Source of the DNA: a virus
Reading direction: 5' to 3' (one strand)
IMG/VR virus record: IMGVR_UViG_3300023253_000017
Location: 1 to 23,083 of that record
DNA length: 23,083 nucleotides
Shown here piece after piece: positions 1 through 5,728 of the stretch (positions within the stretch are counted from its first letter, which is position 1; every line of letters begins with the position of its first letter). Made by a program: the position numbers and the translations under genes. The notes under the pieces are model-generated. The model made no database searches. It was given only the letters and a program-made list of their open reading frames with translations, and was not told where the DNA came from.

Positions 1-113
1 GTTGCGCGGCTCGAGTGTTTTTTACTTAACAAGTCCAAAAAGTCGTTTCATTTAAGGTGGTTATGAAGGCGAGATTATAATTAAATAAAAATGAAATAAA
101 TGTCACTTTTCTC

Positions 114-142
114 TTGACAAATGTTATTATTATAATTATTAT
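114..142 (+). promoter_or_regulatory. Sigma70-type promoter
   Basis: A perfect -35 hexamer TTGACA (114-119) is followed after 17 bp by TATTAT (137-142), one base from the -10 consensus, in a very A/T-rich stretch. It lies about 40 bases before the first ribosome binding site and points into the only gene direction in the window. It is the best promoter seen, and could drive the first genes and perhaps the whole late operon. This is called from sequence alone; a phage-encoded sigma or antitermination control is not excluded. Confidence 0.65.
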
Positions 143-184
143 GTAGACATGATAAACAATAACACAAACAAGAGAGGTATGACA

Positions 185-439
185 ATGGGAAATAAATTTG
201 AAAGATTCGTATTCGGAACATTTTTGGCTGACAAAGGAATCGCTAAGTATAGAGATGAGAAAGGACGCATAACAGTAAAAGTAGAGCATATCTCTAGAGG
301 AGTATTTCAAGGACTCCCGCTTTTTTTTGAGACAAATGATGAGTATGAGGCATGGGTTGACAATATCGTTGATGATGACACCGCAACATACAACAAGGCA
401 ATGGCTGTTAGTTTACTAATAGACGCTATTTTGGAATAA
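185..439 (+). CDS. Small hypothetical phage protein (84 aa)
   Basis: I do not recognise this family. It is a soluble, acidic 84-residue protein with no membrane segment and no cysteine motif. It is the first gene after the promoter. I chose the ATG at 185 because AGAGAGG (171-177) lies 7 bases before it. In-frame ATGs at 149 and 179 exist, but the first overlaps the promoter start region and the second is only one base from the Shine-Dalgarno sequence. The next gene begins 17 bases downstream, so the two are probably co-transcribed. Its place before the terminase genes fits a small accessory or regulatory phage protein, but no function can be assigned. Confidence 0.7.
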   Translation: MGNKFERFVFGTFLADKGIAKYRDEKGRITVKVEHISRGVFQGLPLFFETNDEYEAWVDNIVDDDTATYNKAMAVSLLIDAILE

Positions 440-456
440 CATAGGAGGGATTGAGA

Positions 457-570
457 ATGAAGAAATGCAAGAAGTGTGGCCACGAATGGAAGGCCAAAAT
501 TGAAAAACCCAAGTCATGCCCTGCGTGTAAGTCATACACATGGAACAAAGAAAAGAAAACTCATGCTTGA
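457..570 (+). CDS. 37-aa zinc-ribbon protein
   Basis: The short ORF encodes MKKCKKCGHEW followed by a second knuckle CPAC. Cysteines 4, 7, 21 and 24 form a compact CxxC-x13-CxxC zinc ribbon, and the rest is lysine-rich. A strong AGGAGGG (443-449) sits 7 bases before the ATG. Such mini zinc ribbons are common in phage genomes and usually bind nucleic acid or protein. The last codons overlap the start of the following HNH gene by 8 bases. It may act alone, act as a zinc module for that nuclease, or be a gene whose 3' end was replaced when the HNH gene arrived. The role is inferred only from the motif. Confidence 0.75.
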   Translation: MKKCKKCGHEWKAKIEKPKSCPACKSYTWNKEKKTHA

Positions 571-934
571 ATTATGGAAAGTGGTTCCAGATTATCCTAA
601 TTATAAAATATCATCCTTTGGGAGAGTTGAAAAACACGGCAAGATTTCTGATTTTTCTAATAGAAATGGTGATTACTATTTGTCTGAATATATGGGAAAT
701 GAAAGTGGTAGTATTATCAAGTATGTTCATGTGCTTGTTGCTGAATTGTTTATAGGTGAAAAACCTTCTCCGCTTCATATTGTGAACCATAAAGATCGCA
801 ACAAGAGAAACAACAGGGTTGATAATTTAGAATATTTAACCAAGAGCGAAAATAGCAAGCATTGGCTTACCGTTGGAAATCAATCTAAAAACATACCAGA
901 TCATAGTAAACAAGTATGGCTAAAAAATACATAA
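563..934 (+). CDS. HNH endonuclease with NUMOD4 motif (homing-type)
   Basis: This 123-aa protein starts with a NUMOD4-like DNA-binding motif (residues about 3-24: LWKVVPDYPNYKISSFGRV). An HNH_3-type nuclease core follows, with His56 in VHVLVAELF, the NHKD motif at 75-78 and the closing DNLEY at 87-91. This is the standard make-up of free-standing phage HNH homing endonucleases, which cut DNA site-specifically and spread their own gene. I took the ATG at 563 because residues encoded upstream in this frame come from the overlapping zinc-ribbon gene read out of frame. Upstream Shine-Dalgarno support is weak, suggesting translation coupled to that gene. Its 3' end overlaps the small terminase start by 19 bases. 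The gene is A/T-rich relative to the structural genes. Confidence 0.85.
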   Translation: MLELWKVVPDYPNYKISSFGRVEKHGKISDFSNRNGDYYLSEYMGNESGSIIKYVHVLVAELFIGEKPSPLHIVNHKDRNKRNNRVDNLEYLTKSENSKHWLTVGNQSKNIPDHSKQVWLKNT

Positions 935-1437
935 AAATACCCGAGTACGCTGTCTTGTGTGGATTGTCTTCTCAATACATACGCCGGATTATTGCGAAGG
1001 GGATTATTACCAAGCAGGCGGTTAAAAAAAAGGGTAAGCGTTTTCTGATTAATCCTGAGCAGGCGGATCTTGACCGGGAAAAGAATGTAGCGCCGGAGAA
1101 TCGTAAGAAGCCGAAACTGAAACCCACCGTTGAAGAAAAGGAAACAGTTTCAAAACAGGCTGGTACTAACAAATTAGATTATGCTGAATGTCGAAGATTA
1201 AACGAACAGTATAAGGCCGGGTTGAAAAAGTTAGATTACGACCAAAAATCAGGCCGGTTGATTCCCGCCGATGAGGTTGAGCGTGAATATTTTGACATTG
1301 CGCGGACGGTCCGGGATTCTTTGATGAACATACCGGGCCGGATCAACGCAATATTGGCGGCTGAGATAGACGAGGTTAAGGTGAATGAAATATTAACTCA
1401 GGAAATAACACAGGCTTTGGAGGTGTTGAGTAAATAA
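916..1437 (+). CDS. Terminase small subunit (Nu1-like)
   Basis: This 173-aa protein is the probable DNA-recognition subunit of the packaging terminase. Residues about 3-50 form a helix-turn-helix/winged-helix (IPEYAVLCGLSSQYIRRII), as in the lambda Nu1 family. A charged linker follows (about 55-90). A C-terminal helical part (about 103-172) contains a PADEVEREYFDIARTVRD-type segment and an LPSR-like MNIPGRINAIL segment, typical of Nu1-like small subunits that bind the large subunit. It is next to the large subunit except for an apparent two-gene insertion. No Shine-Dalgarno is seen, and an in-frame stop at 904 leaves 916 as the only good start, so translation may depend on coupling to the overlapping HNH gene. 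Its last codons are part of a 16-bp repeat found again at 2758. Confidence 0.8.
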   Translation: MAKKYIKIPEYAVLCGLSSQYIRRIIAKGIITKQAVKKKGKRFLINPEQADLDREKNVAPENRKKPKLKPTVEEKETVSKQAGTNKLDYAECRRLNEQYKAGLKKLDYDQKSGRLIPADEVEREYFDIARTVRDSLMNIPGRINAILAAEIDEVKVNEILTQEITQALEVLSK

Positions 1438-1441
1438 ATAT
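1426..1441 (+). repeat. 16-bp direct repeat, left copy
   Basis: TTGAGTAAATAAATAT at the stop codon of the small terminase recurs exactly at 2758-2773, just before the large terminase. The two copies bracket two genes that do not normally lie between terminase subunits, as expected of an insertion that duplicated its flank. Confidence 0.8.
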
Positions 1442-1445
1442 TTGC

Positions 1446-1525
1446 GGGGCGCGGCGAGGCGCGGCTCGGCTCGGCCAGGCAAGGCATGGCGAGGCGTGGC
1501 GTGGCAAGGCGTGGCAAGGCGAGGC
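1446..1525 (+). repeat. NNGGC pentamer array (16 units)
   Basis: Sixteen consecutive pentamers of form NNGGC (for example GCGGC, GAGGC, TCGGC, AAGGC, GTGGC) run without interruption. The first two bases vary while GGC is fixed. The array is followed by AGGGAAACAA and then a strong AGGGAGGGG ribosome site for the gene at 1561. A very similar array plus leader precedes the gene at 2284. The GG doublets every 5 bases could form a two-layer G-quadruplex in DNA or mRNA. The array is much richer in G+C than its surroundings. Confidence 0.9.
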
Positions 1526-1560
1526 AGGGAAACAATAACTTTAAATCAGGGAGGGGAATA

Positions 1561-2178
1561 ATGAAAGAATTAAAGATTAAATTGGTTGGTCAATCACCGT
1601 TGATTACTCACAATATCAGGCTTGCAAATCCATTGGGGGAATATGCACAAGCCATGAAATCATTAACGGGTAAACGGAATAAAACCGATGCCGATTTAAA
1701 AGAAATTGCAAAATTGGAATGGGAAGGCGGACTTTATTTGGAAGACGGGGTTGTTGTTATGCCTGCAAAGTGTCTTAATTCCTGTTTTTTTGAGGGGGCG
1801 AAAAAGAAAAAGAATGGTCCGAAATGGCGGACTGGTGCTATATTGCCAAGCGAGCACTATCCCATGGAATATAATGGGGCAAAGATTAATATTAGCGTTA
1901 ATGGAGATATTCCGAATCCTGATCTTGATAAATATTATAGTAATTTCAATGATCAGCGCATGGTTCGTGTGGGAACCGGGCAAATATTAAGAACAAGGCC
2001 ATTATTTTTGGGATGGTCTGTTCCTGATGTGGGTATTATGTATGATGAAAATATTCTTGATAAGCGGACATTGTTGCAGATTTGCGAGGATGCCGGTTAT
2101 CTTGTTGGATTGTGTGAAATGCGTCCAGGATCTAAGGGCGGCGGGACTTATGGGCGTTTTATTGTTGAAAATATTTAA
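1561..2178 (+). CDS. Conserved phage protein, possible RAMP/Cas7-like fold
   Basis: The 205-aa protein is of a type I recall from many phage genomes without a settled function. The N-terminal strand and SPLITHN (12-18) are followed by a charged helical segment (about 25-55), GVVVMPAKCLNSCFFEGAKK (63-82), an R-rich strand (VRVGTGQILRTRP, 135-147) and a glycine-rich C-terminal end SKGGGTYGRF (191-200). This series resembles the layout of RAMP proteins (SPL strand, PGSSLKG-like turn, G-rich loop), but that is my inference and no domain was confirmed. The start at 1561 is fixed by AGGGAGGGG at 1548-1556. The reading frame stays open upstream only because it runs through the pentamer array. The gene lies in the direct-repeat-bounded cassette. 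Confidence 0.75.
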   Translation: MKELKIKLVGQSPLITHNIRLANPLGEYAQAMKSLTGKRNKTDADLKEIAKLEWEGGLYLEDGVVVMPAKCLNSCFFEGAKKKKNGPKWRTGAILPSEHYPMEYNGAKINISVNGDIPNPDLDKYYSNFNDQRMVRVGTGQILRTRPLFLGWSVPDVGIMYDENILDKRTLLQICEDAGYLVGLCEMRPGSKGGGTYGRFIVENI

Positions 2179-2183
2179 GATGC

Positions 2184-2248
2184 AAGGCGTGGCGGGGCTC
2201 GGCAAGGCGGGGCATGGCGGGGCGTGGCAAGGCGAGGCAGGGCGAGGC
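2184..2248 (+). repeat. NNGGC pentamer array (13 units)
   Basis: Thirteen uninterrupted NNGGC pentamers begin just after the stop codon of the preceding gene. They end in GAGGCAGGGAAACAA, the same 15 bases as at 1521-1535, followed by a GGGAGG ribosome site (2271-2276). The shared leader shows that array, leader and ribosome site form a repeated unit placed before each of two unrelated genes. Confidence 0.9.
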
Positions 2249-2283
2249 AGGGAAACAAAAATCCAATACAGGGAGGTAATAAC

Positions 2284-2751
2284 ATGGAAACCAAGAAACA
2301 TCCAGCATGGAAAAATGCGATTGAAATAATTTTAAAGCGATTTGATACCAAAGGATATGGCATTGTTTTTTCTGATGAAGAGATTAACGAAATGCTTGAA
2401 ATAAAAAAACCAGAATTTGGTTCTTACGATTCTTTCCAAAAATTTCAATTGGAAAGAATGAGCCAACTGGAAAGCCTAAAGGAGGTATTACTTGAAAATT
2501 CAAGTCTATGCCTTGAAAGTTTGCGGGGGAATGGATACATATTGATGCATCCAGATGACCAGGTGCAAATAGTAGCAAAGAAGTTTTTTAAACATGCGAG
2601 AAATAAAATCAAACGCGCGACTGCTGTATTGATAAATGTGAACTACGAGCTATTATCAAGCGATGTGAAACAAAAACAGCTTGATATGCTTGGGAAAACC
2701 GCATTTATTAAAGCAGCTATGAATAAGAGAAAACTAATTAAGCAAGCATAA
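2284..2751 (+). CDS. Hypothetical protein of the pentamer-headed cassette (155 aa)
   Basis: I do not recognise this family. The protein is mostly charged and helical, with many lysines and two cysteine-free halves except near residue 75. A central stretch GNGYILMHPDDQVQ (about 99-112) could be the wing of a winged helix, and the C-terminal third (about 113-155) is strongly basic, which would fit nucleic-acid binding. No catalytic motif is visible. GGGAGG (2271-2276) is 7 bases before the ATG. The frame stays open upstream only through the pentamer array, so the longer start at 2224 is rejected. The gene ends 6 bases before the right copy of the 16-bp repeat and is therefore the second gene of the apparent insertion. 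Confidence 0.7.
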   Translation: METKKHPAWKNAIEIILKRFDTKGYGIVFSDEEINEMLEIKKPEFGSYDSFQKFQLERMSQLESLKEVLLENSSLCLESLRGNGYILMHPDDQVQIVAKKFFKHARNKIKRATAVLINVNYELLSSDVKQKQLDMLGKTAFIKAAMNKRKLIKQA

Positions 2752-2757
2752 AGGATT

Positions 2758-2773
2758 TTGAGTAAATAAATAT
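2758..2773 (+). repeat. 16-bp direct repeat, right copy
   Basis: This is an exact copy of the sequence at 1426-1441. Here it is noncoding, lying between the end of the cassette and the large terminase leader. In the left copy the same bases encode the last residues and stop of the small terminase, so this copy looks like the displaced original or duplicated end of that gene. Confidence 0.8.
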
Positions 2774-2806
2774 AAGGGAGATTATTTCGGTTAAATCGAA
2801 AATAAA

Positions 2807-4678
2807 ATGACTATTTGCACATCAGCATTTAAAACCGGGCTCAAGCCGGATCCAAGATTAAACCTTGTCGAATGGGCTGACGAATATCTATATTTACCGC
2901 GAGAGTCCACGGCTGAATACGGCAAGTATCGATCAAGTCGGACACCGTTTGTTGTTGAACCCCTTTTAGAATTATCCCCCACATCCCCGACAAGAAAAGT
3001 GGTGTTAATGAAACCCGGCCAGACTGCGGGAACTACGATTGCAATTATATTTTTATTCGGAACCGCTGACTTATACCCTGGACCTACTTTGATGATCATG
3101 CCTACCGATACCCTTGCGCAGGGATTTTCAAAGAAAAAGATTACCCCCACCTTGCGAGATACCCCAAGGATGGCCGGCAAGATCAAGGATGCCAAGCTGA
3201 AAACTTCCAGCAATACAATTCTTGAAAAAATGTTTCCCGGTGGTTCTTGGCGTTTTTCCGGATCGAACAGCCCTGTTATTTACCGTCAAGAATCTGTGCG
3301 ATATTTAATTTTAGATGACTTTGACGGGTTTGATCTTGATATCGGAGATGAGGGCGATCCGGGCGATCTGGCAGACAGACGGACAGCGACCTTCGCAAAC
3401 TCAAAAACATTTATCAATTCTACTCCCACAATAAAAAGTTTATCAAATGTTGAACGTGAATACAACGCTTCAAGCATGGGAAAGTTTTGTTGTCCATGCC
3501 CGAAGTGTGGAGAACCTCAGTATTTAATATTTCAAAACCTAAAGTTCGACAAGCTGAATTTGTCTTGGATTTATTACGAGTGTGCGTTCTGTCAGCACAA
3601 AATTGACGAAGTTGACAAGAGAACCATGCTTCCGGATGGAAAGTATATCCACGAAGATCCGGAAAATGAGGTTCGGGGGTTTCAGTATAGCGCAATGGTT
3701 ACGCCGCTTGGTTGGAAAAACACATGGAAGAAAATTGCCGGTGACTTTTTAGCCTGCAAGATCCAGGGGGTTATAAATGTTGAAAAGCTGAAAACCTGGA
3801 CAAACACTTTGATAGCCGATCCGTTTGAGCAGAAAGGAGAACGCCCATATCACGAATCATTAAAAAACCGCGCGGCCCTCCCACAAAGCGAAATGTTAAT
3901 ACCTCAAGGCGCTTTGTTTTTGACCGCTTCCGTTGATGTTCAGCACTTATTTTTAGCGGTATTGATTCAGGCGTGGGGTAGGGGAGAAGAGTGCTGGACA
4001 ATCTCATATGATAGAATCCACGGCGATACGTCACGCGAAGAAGTTTGGAGCAAGTTGGATGAAGTGACTATTAAACGACAGTTTGAGCATGAATCAGGGG
4101 CGAAGTTGCATATTCTTAGCATGGGGGTTGATTCGGGCGATGGTGCCAGGACTCAGGCGGTTTATAATTATTGTCGGAAAAGACAACCTATCGTATTTGC
4201 GTTAAAGGGCCAGTCTAATCCGGGGAAGCCTGTTCTTGGAATGCCTACTGCGCAAGATGTGAATTATGGCGGCAAAAAAATTAAGGGTGGTATTCAATTG
4301 TGGCCTATCGGCTCAGACACCGCAACATTAACGGTTTATACTCGACTACAACAGGAAAAAGAGGGCCCGGGCTATTATCACTTTCCGGCTGGGCTTGACG
4401 ATGAGTTTTATTTACAGCTTACGGCTGAGAAGTTTGTGACCAATCGCAACAAGAAAGGTTTCCCGGTGCGTGAATTGGTCCGGGTGCATCCGAGGGCCGA
4501 GGTGTTGGATTGTTTTAAATACGCTTATGCAGCGGCATTACGGATATTAGACAGCATAAACTTAGATCAATTAGAGCGAGATTTAGCGAAACAACTGGAT
4601 AGTAAGACGAAAAGGCCGGAAGAGAAGGAGAAAAAGTCAACATTTATACCGGATAGAAAGGGGGGGTGGTTTAATTGA
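2807..4678 (+). CDS. Terminase large subunit (GpA family)
   Basis: This 623-aa protein is the ATP-driven packaging motor and DNA-cutting enzyme. The ATPase half has a Walker A-like KPGQTAGTT (69-77), a Walker B LILDDFDGF (167-175) and an STPTIKS motif (205-211). A zinc-binding insertion follows with CPKC (231-234) and CAFC (259-262), as in many GpA relatives. The nuclease half has ASVDVQ (Asp377), MGVDSGDGA (Asp442) and AEVLDC (565-569 region), fitting the metal-binding acids of the RNase H-like fold. Length is close to lambda gpA (641 aa). An in-frame stop at 2792 leaves 2807 as the only good ATG. The nearest Shine-Dalgarno (AGGGAG, 2775-2780) is 26 bases away, with a small hairpin between them. 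The partner is the small subunit at 916. Confidence 0.95.
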   Translation: MTICTSAFKTGLKPDPRLNLVEWADEYLYLPRESTAEYGKYRSSRTPFVVEPLLELSPTSPTRKVVLMKPGQTAGTTIAIIFLFGTADLYPGPTLMIMPTDTLAQGFSKKKITPTLRDTPRMAGKIKDAKLKTSSNTILEKMFPGGSWRFSGSNSPVIYRQESVRYLILDDFDGFDLDIGDEGDPGDLADRRTATFANSKTFINSTPTIKSLSNVEREYNASSMGKFCCPCPKCGEPQYLIFQNLKFDKLNLSWIYYECAFCQHKIDEVDKRTMLPDGKYIHEDPENEVRGFQYSAMVTPLGWKNTWKKIAGDFLACKIQGVINVEKLKTWTNTLIADPFEQKGERPYHESLKNRAALPQSEMLIPQGALFLTASVDVQHLFLAVLIQAWGRGEECWTISYDRIHGDTSREEVWSKLDEVTIKRQFEHESGAKLHILSMGVDSGDGARTQAVYNYCRKRQPIVFALKGQSNPGKPVLGMPTAQDVNYGGKKIKGGIQLWPIGSDTATLTVYTRLQQEKEGPGYYHFPAGLDDEFYLQLTAEKFVTNRNKKGFPVRELVRVHPRAEVLDCFKYAYAAALRILDSINLDQLERDLAKQLDSKTKRPEEKEKKSTFIPDRKGGWFN

Positions 4679-4914
4679 CCAATAATGGAGCTGGCAGAAT
4701 AATCAAAGGCATACCGGATCTAAGTGAGTATTTGCAAGAGGTTCATCATGTTAGCATGTCCCGGCCTACGATTATGAAATATATTGAGGACGGTCTTCCT
4801 TGTTGGTTTTTTAGCAATGCTTATCATTTTTATTCGGTTAATGTAGAGGCATTTTTTAGGGCCAGAACATCAAAATCTATTACAGATCCACCAGAGGAAA
4901 AAATTACTGAATAA
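4675..4914 (+). CDS. Small helix-turn-helix protein after the terminase
   Basis: This 79-aa protein starts at a TTG that overlaps the terminase stop (TTGA), with a G-rich ribosome site just before it. Residues about 13-45 (DLSEYLQEVHHVSMSRPTIM) look like a helix-turn-helix of the excisionase/MerR-like winged type, followed by a short aromatic wing (PCWFFSNAYHFYS). It probably binds DNA. Possible roles are a packaging accessory protein or a regulator; a duplicate of the small-terminase DNA-binding domain is also conceivable. The tight overlap shows it is translated with the large terminase. The function is inferred from the motif only. Confidence 0.65.
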   Translation: MTNNGAGRIIKGIPDLSEYLQEVHHVSMSRPTIMKYIEDGLPCWFFSNAYHFYSVNVEAFFRARTSKSITDPPEEKITE

Positions 4915-5068
4915 TACCCCCTCAAAAACTCTGTCAAGTAAAAGTTGTGTAATTCTGTTTAAAGATTGACCTCTATGTCTATCAATCTGTTTAAAGACTG
5001 CGCAACCCCCTAAAAACCTCGTGTATAGTGTTAGCAATCAAAAACAGCACTATATATGAGGTTTTTTT
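4915..5068. other. Noncoding stretch with repeats, possible transposon end and hairpin
   Basis: This 154-base gap is the longest noncoding stretch after the first leader. It holds GTCAAGTAAAAGTTGTGTAA (4933-4952), which resembles inverted-repeat ends of IS256-family insertion sequences as I remember them. TCTGTTTAAAGAYTG occurs twice (4954-4968 and 4986-5000, 32 bases apart, one mismatch). A 7-bp inverted repeat AGATTGA/TCAATCT lies at 4963-4969 and 4982-4988, and the strong hairpin at 5012-5068 ends the stretch. A weak promoter-like TTGACC (4966) and TTTAAA (4990) pair is present. No transposase is seen. Confidence 0.5.
5012..5068 (+). terminator. 19-bp-stem hairpin with T7 tail, hiding a ribosome site
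   Basis: The left arm AAAAACCTCGTGTATAGTG (5012-5030) pairs over all 19 positions with CACTATATATGAGGTTTTT (5048-5066), counting two G-U pairs, across a 17-base loop. Seven T residues (5062-5068) run up to the ATG at 5069. It therefore looks like an intrinsic terminator. Its right arm also contains GAGG (5058-5061), the only plausible Shine-Dalgarno for the next gene. It could be a terminator, a translational switch, or both. Confidence 0.7.
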
Positions 5069-5488
5069 ATGGCTAAATGTCAAGGATTCACAGCACAAGG
5101 AAGCCGATGTAAACGAAATGCTACAATCGGTAATTTTTGCGCTTCTCATCAGGATCAAACCGAGTCTAACCCCGAAACCGCTACACCCCCCCAGAATTTT
5201 CCCATAACTTCGCCGGAAATCCACACTACAACAGCTTTGCCCGAGATCCAGACAACCACAATCGATATGCCCTGCGACCGGATGTTGCGCTACAGGAAAT
5301 CCCCTCCCTGTCCCCGATGCGGCGCTCATCCGGTCGTTTGTAAATTGAGAAAGCAAGATTATGCGCTTTTTCGATGCCGCGTGTGTGGACATCGGTTTGA
5401 GGTTGATCGAAGAGTTGACCGTACAAAAGAATATGTGTCCGGCAAAGAAGGAAACATACTTTTTAAGATGTTCCGGAAGGCGGGATAA
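5069..5488 (+). CDS. Two-zinc-finger accessory protein (139 aa)
   Basis: The N-terminal module has Cys4, Cys14, Cys24 and His27 (C-x9-C-x9-C-x2-H) in a context like the small DUF5763-type motif (T..G.RC.R....G.FC..H). A Pro/Thr-rich linker follows (about 29-66). The C-terminal part is a zinc ribbon, CPRC (81-84) and CRVC (103-106), with basic residues around it. Neither module reveals an activity; binding to nucleic acid or protein is likely. The gene lies between terminase and gpW-like genes, where lambda-type phages have nothing comparable, and it has its own 5' hairpin, so it may be an acquired accessory (moron-like) gene. Its stop codon directly abuts the next ATG, so the next gene is probably translationally coupled. 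Confidence 0.7.
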   Translation: MAKCQGFTAQGSRCKRNATIGNFCASHQDQTESNPETATPPQNFPITSPEIHTTTALPEIQTTTIDMPCDRMLRYRKSPPCPRCGAHPVVCKLRKQDYALFRCRVCGHRFEVDRRVDRTKEYVSGKEGNILFKMFRKAG

Positions 5489-5728
5489 ATGGCAACTGAC
5501 TTCACGACATGGCCATCATTTAGAACGGCTATTAAAAACGCAATGGCTGATCATGTGGCCGGGTCTCCATGTACGGGGTCATATTCTAAAGGTGGCCGCG
5601 CCATAAGTTATCGCAACATTGATGAGTTAGTGGGTCTTTTAGAAAAAAGTTATCAGTTAGAGGCGCTTGAAAATTCGGGGGATAGAGCAAGGATGACTTC
5701 TTATGGCAGGCCGATGAGGTTTTCATAA
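5489..5728 (+). CDS. gpW-like head-tail joining protein
   Basis: This 79-aa protein matches the size and pattern of lambda gpW, which sits under the portal and helps close the filled head. It has a helical N-terminus, a basic turn with small residues (GSYSKGGRAISYR, about 30-42) followed by NIDELVGLLEKSY (about 43-55), and a basic C-terminus ending in RPMRF. Its position directly before the portal gene (apart from an HNH insertion) is the lambda position. The ATG follows the previous stop directly, and the stop overlaps the next ATG in TAATG. Sequence similarity to gpW is recognised by pattern, not by search. Confidence 0.7.
   Translation: MATDFTTWPSFRTAIKNAMADHVAGSPCTGSYSKGGRAISYRNIDELVGLLEKSYQLEALENSGDRARMTSYGRPMRFS

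Noticed and set aside
1-113. tRNA or small RNA gene in the first leader
   Set aside because: No cloverleaf, no TTC-type T-loop and no strong hairpin could be seen.
26-310. Minus-strand 94-aa ORF
   Set aside because: It covers the promoter and the start of the first gene on the opposite strand, has no ribosome site and looks like an A/T-rich chance frame.
476-562. N-terminal extension of the first HNH protein (MATNGRPKLKNP...)
   Set aside because: It overlaps the well-supported zinc-ribbon gene in another frame and lacks a ribosome site; the NUMOD4 motif begins right after ATG 563.
1486-1560. Longer start for the gene at 1561, giving an Arg/Gly-rich N-terminus (MARRGVARRGK...)
   Set aside because: These residues come only from reading the pentamer array. 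There is a strong ribosome site directly before 1561, and the same artefact occurs before the gene at 2284.
1446-2248. Pentamer arrays as a CRISPR array
   Set aside because: Units are 5 bases with no spacers of 25-40 bases and no long repeat, and no cas operon is present.
2791-3213. Minus-strand 140-aa ORF opposite the terminase
   Set aside because: It is a shadow of the large terminase gene with no family features.
4966-4995. Promoter TTGACC with TTTAAA before the zinc protein
   Set aside because: Poor -10 match and 18-base spacing; mentioned in the noncoding entry only.
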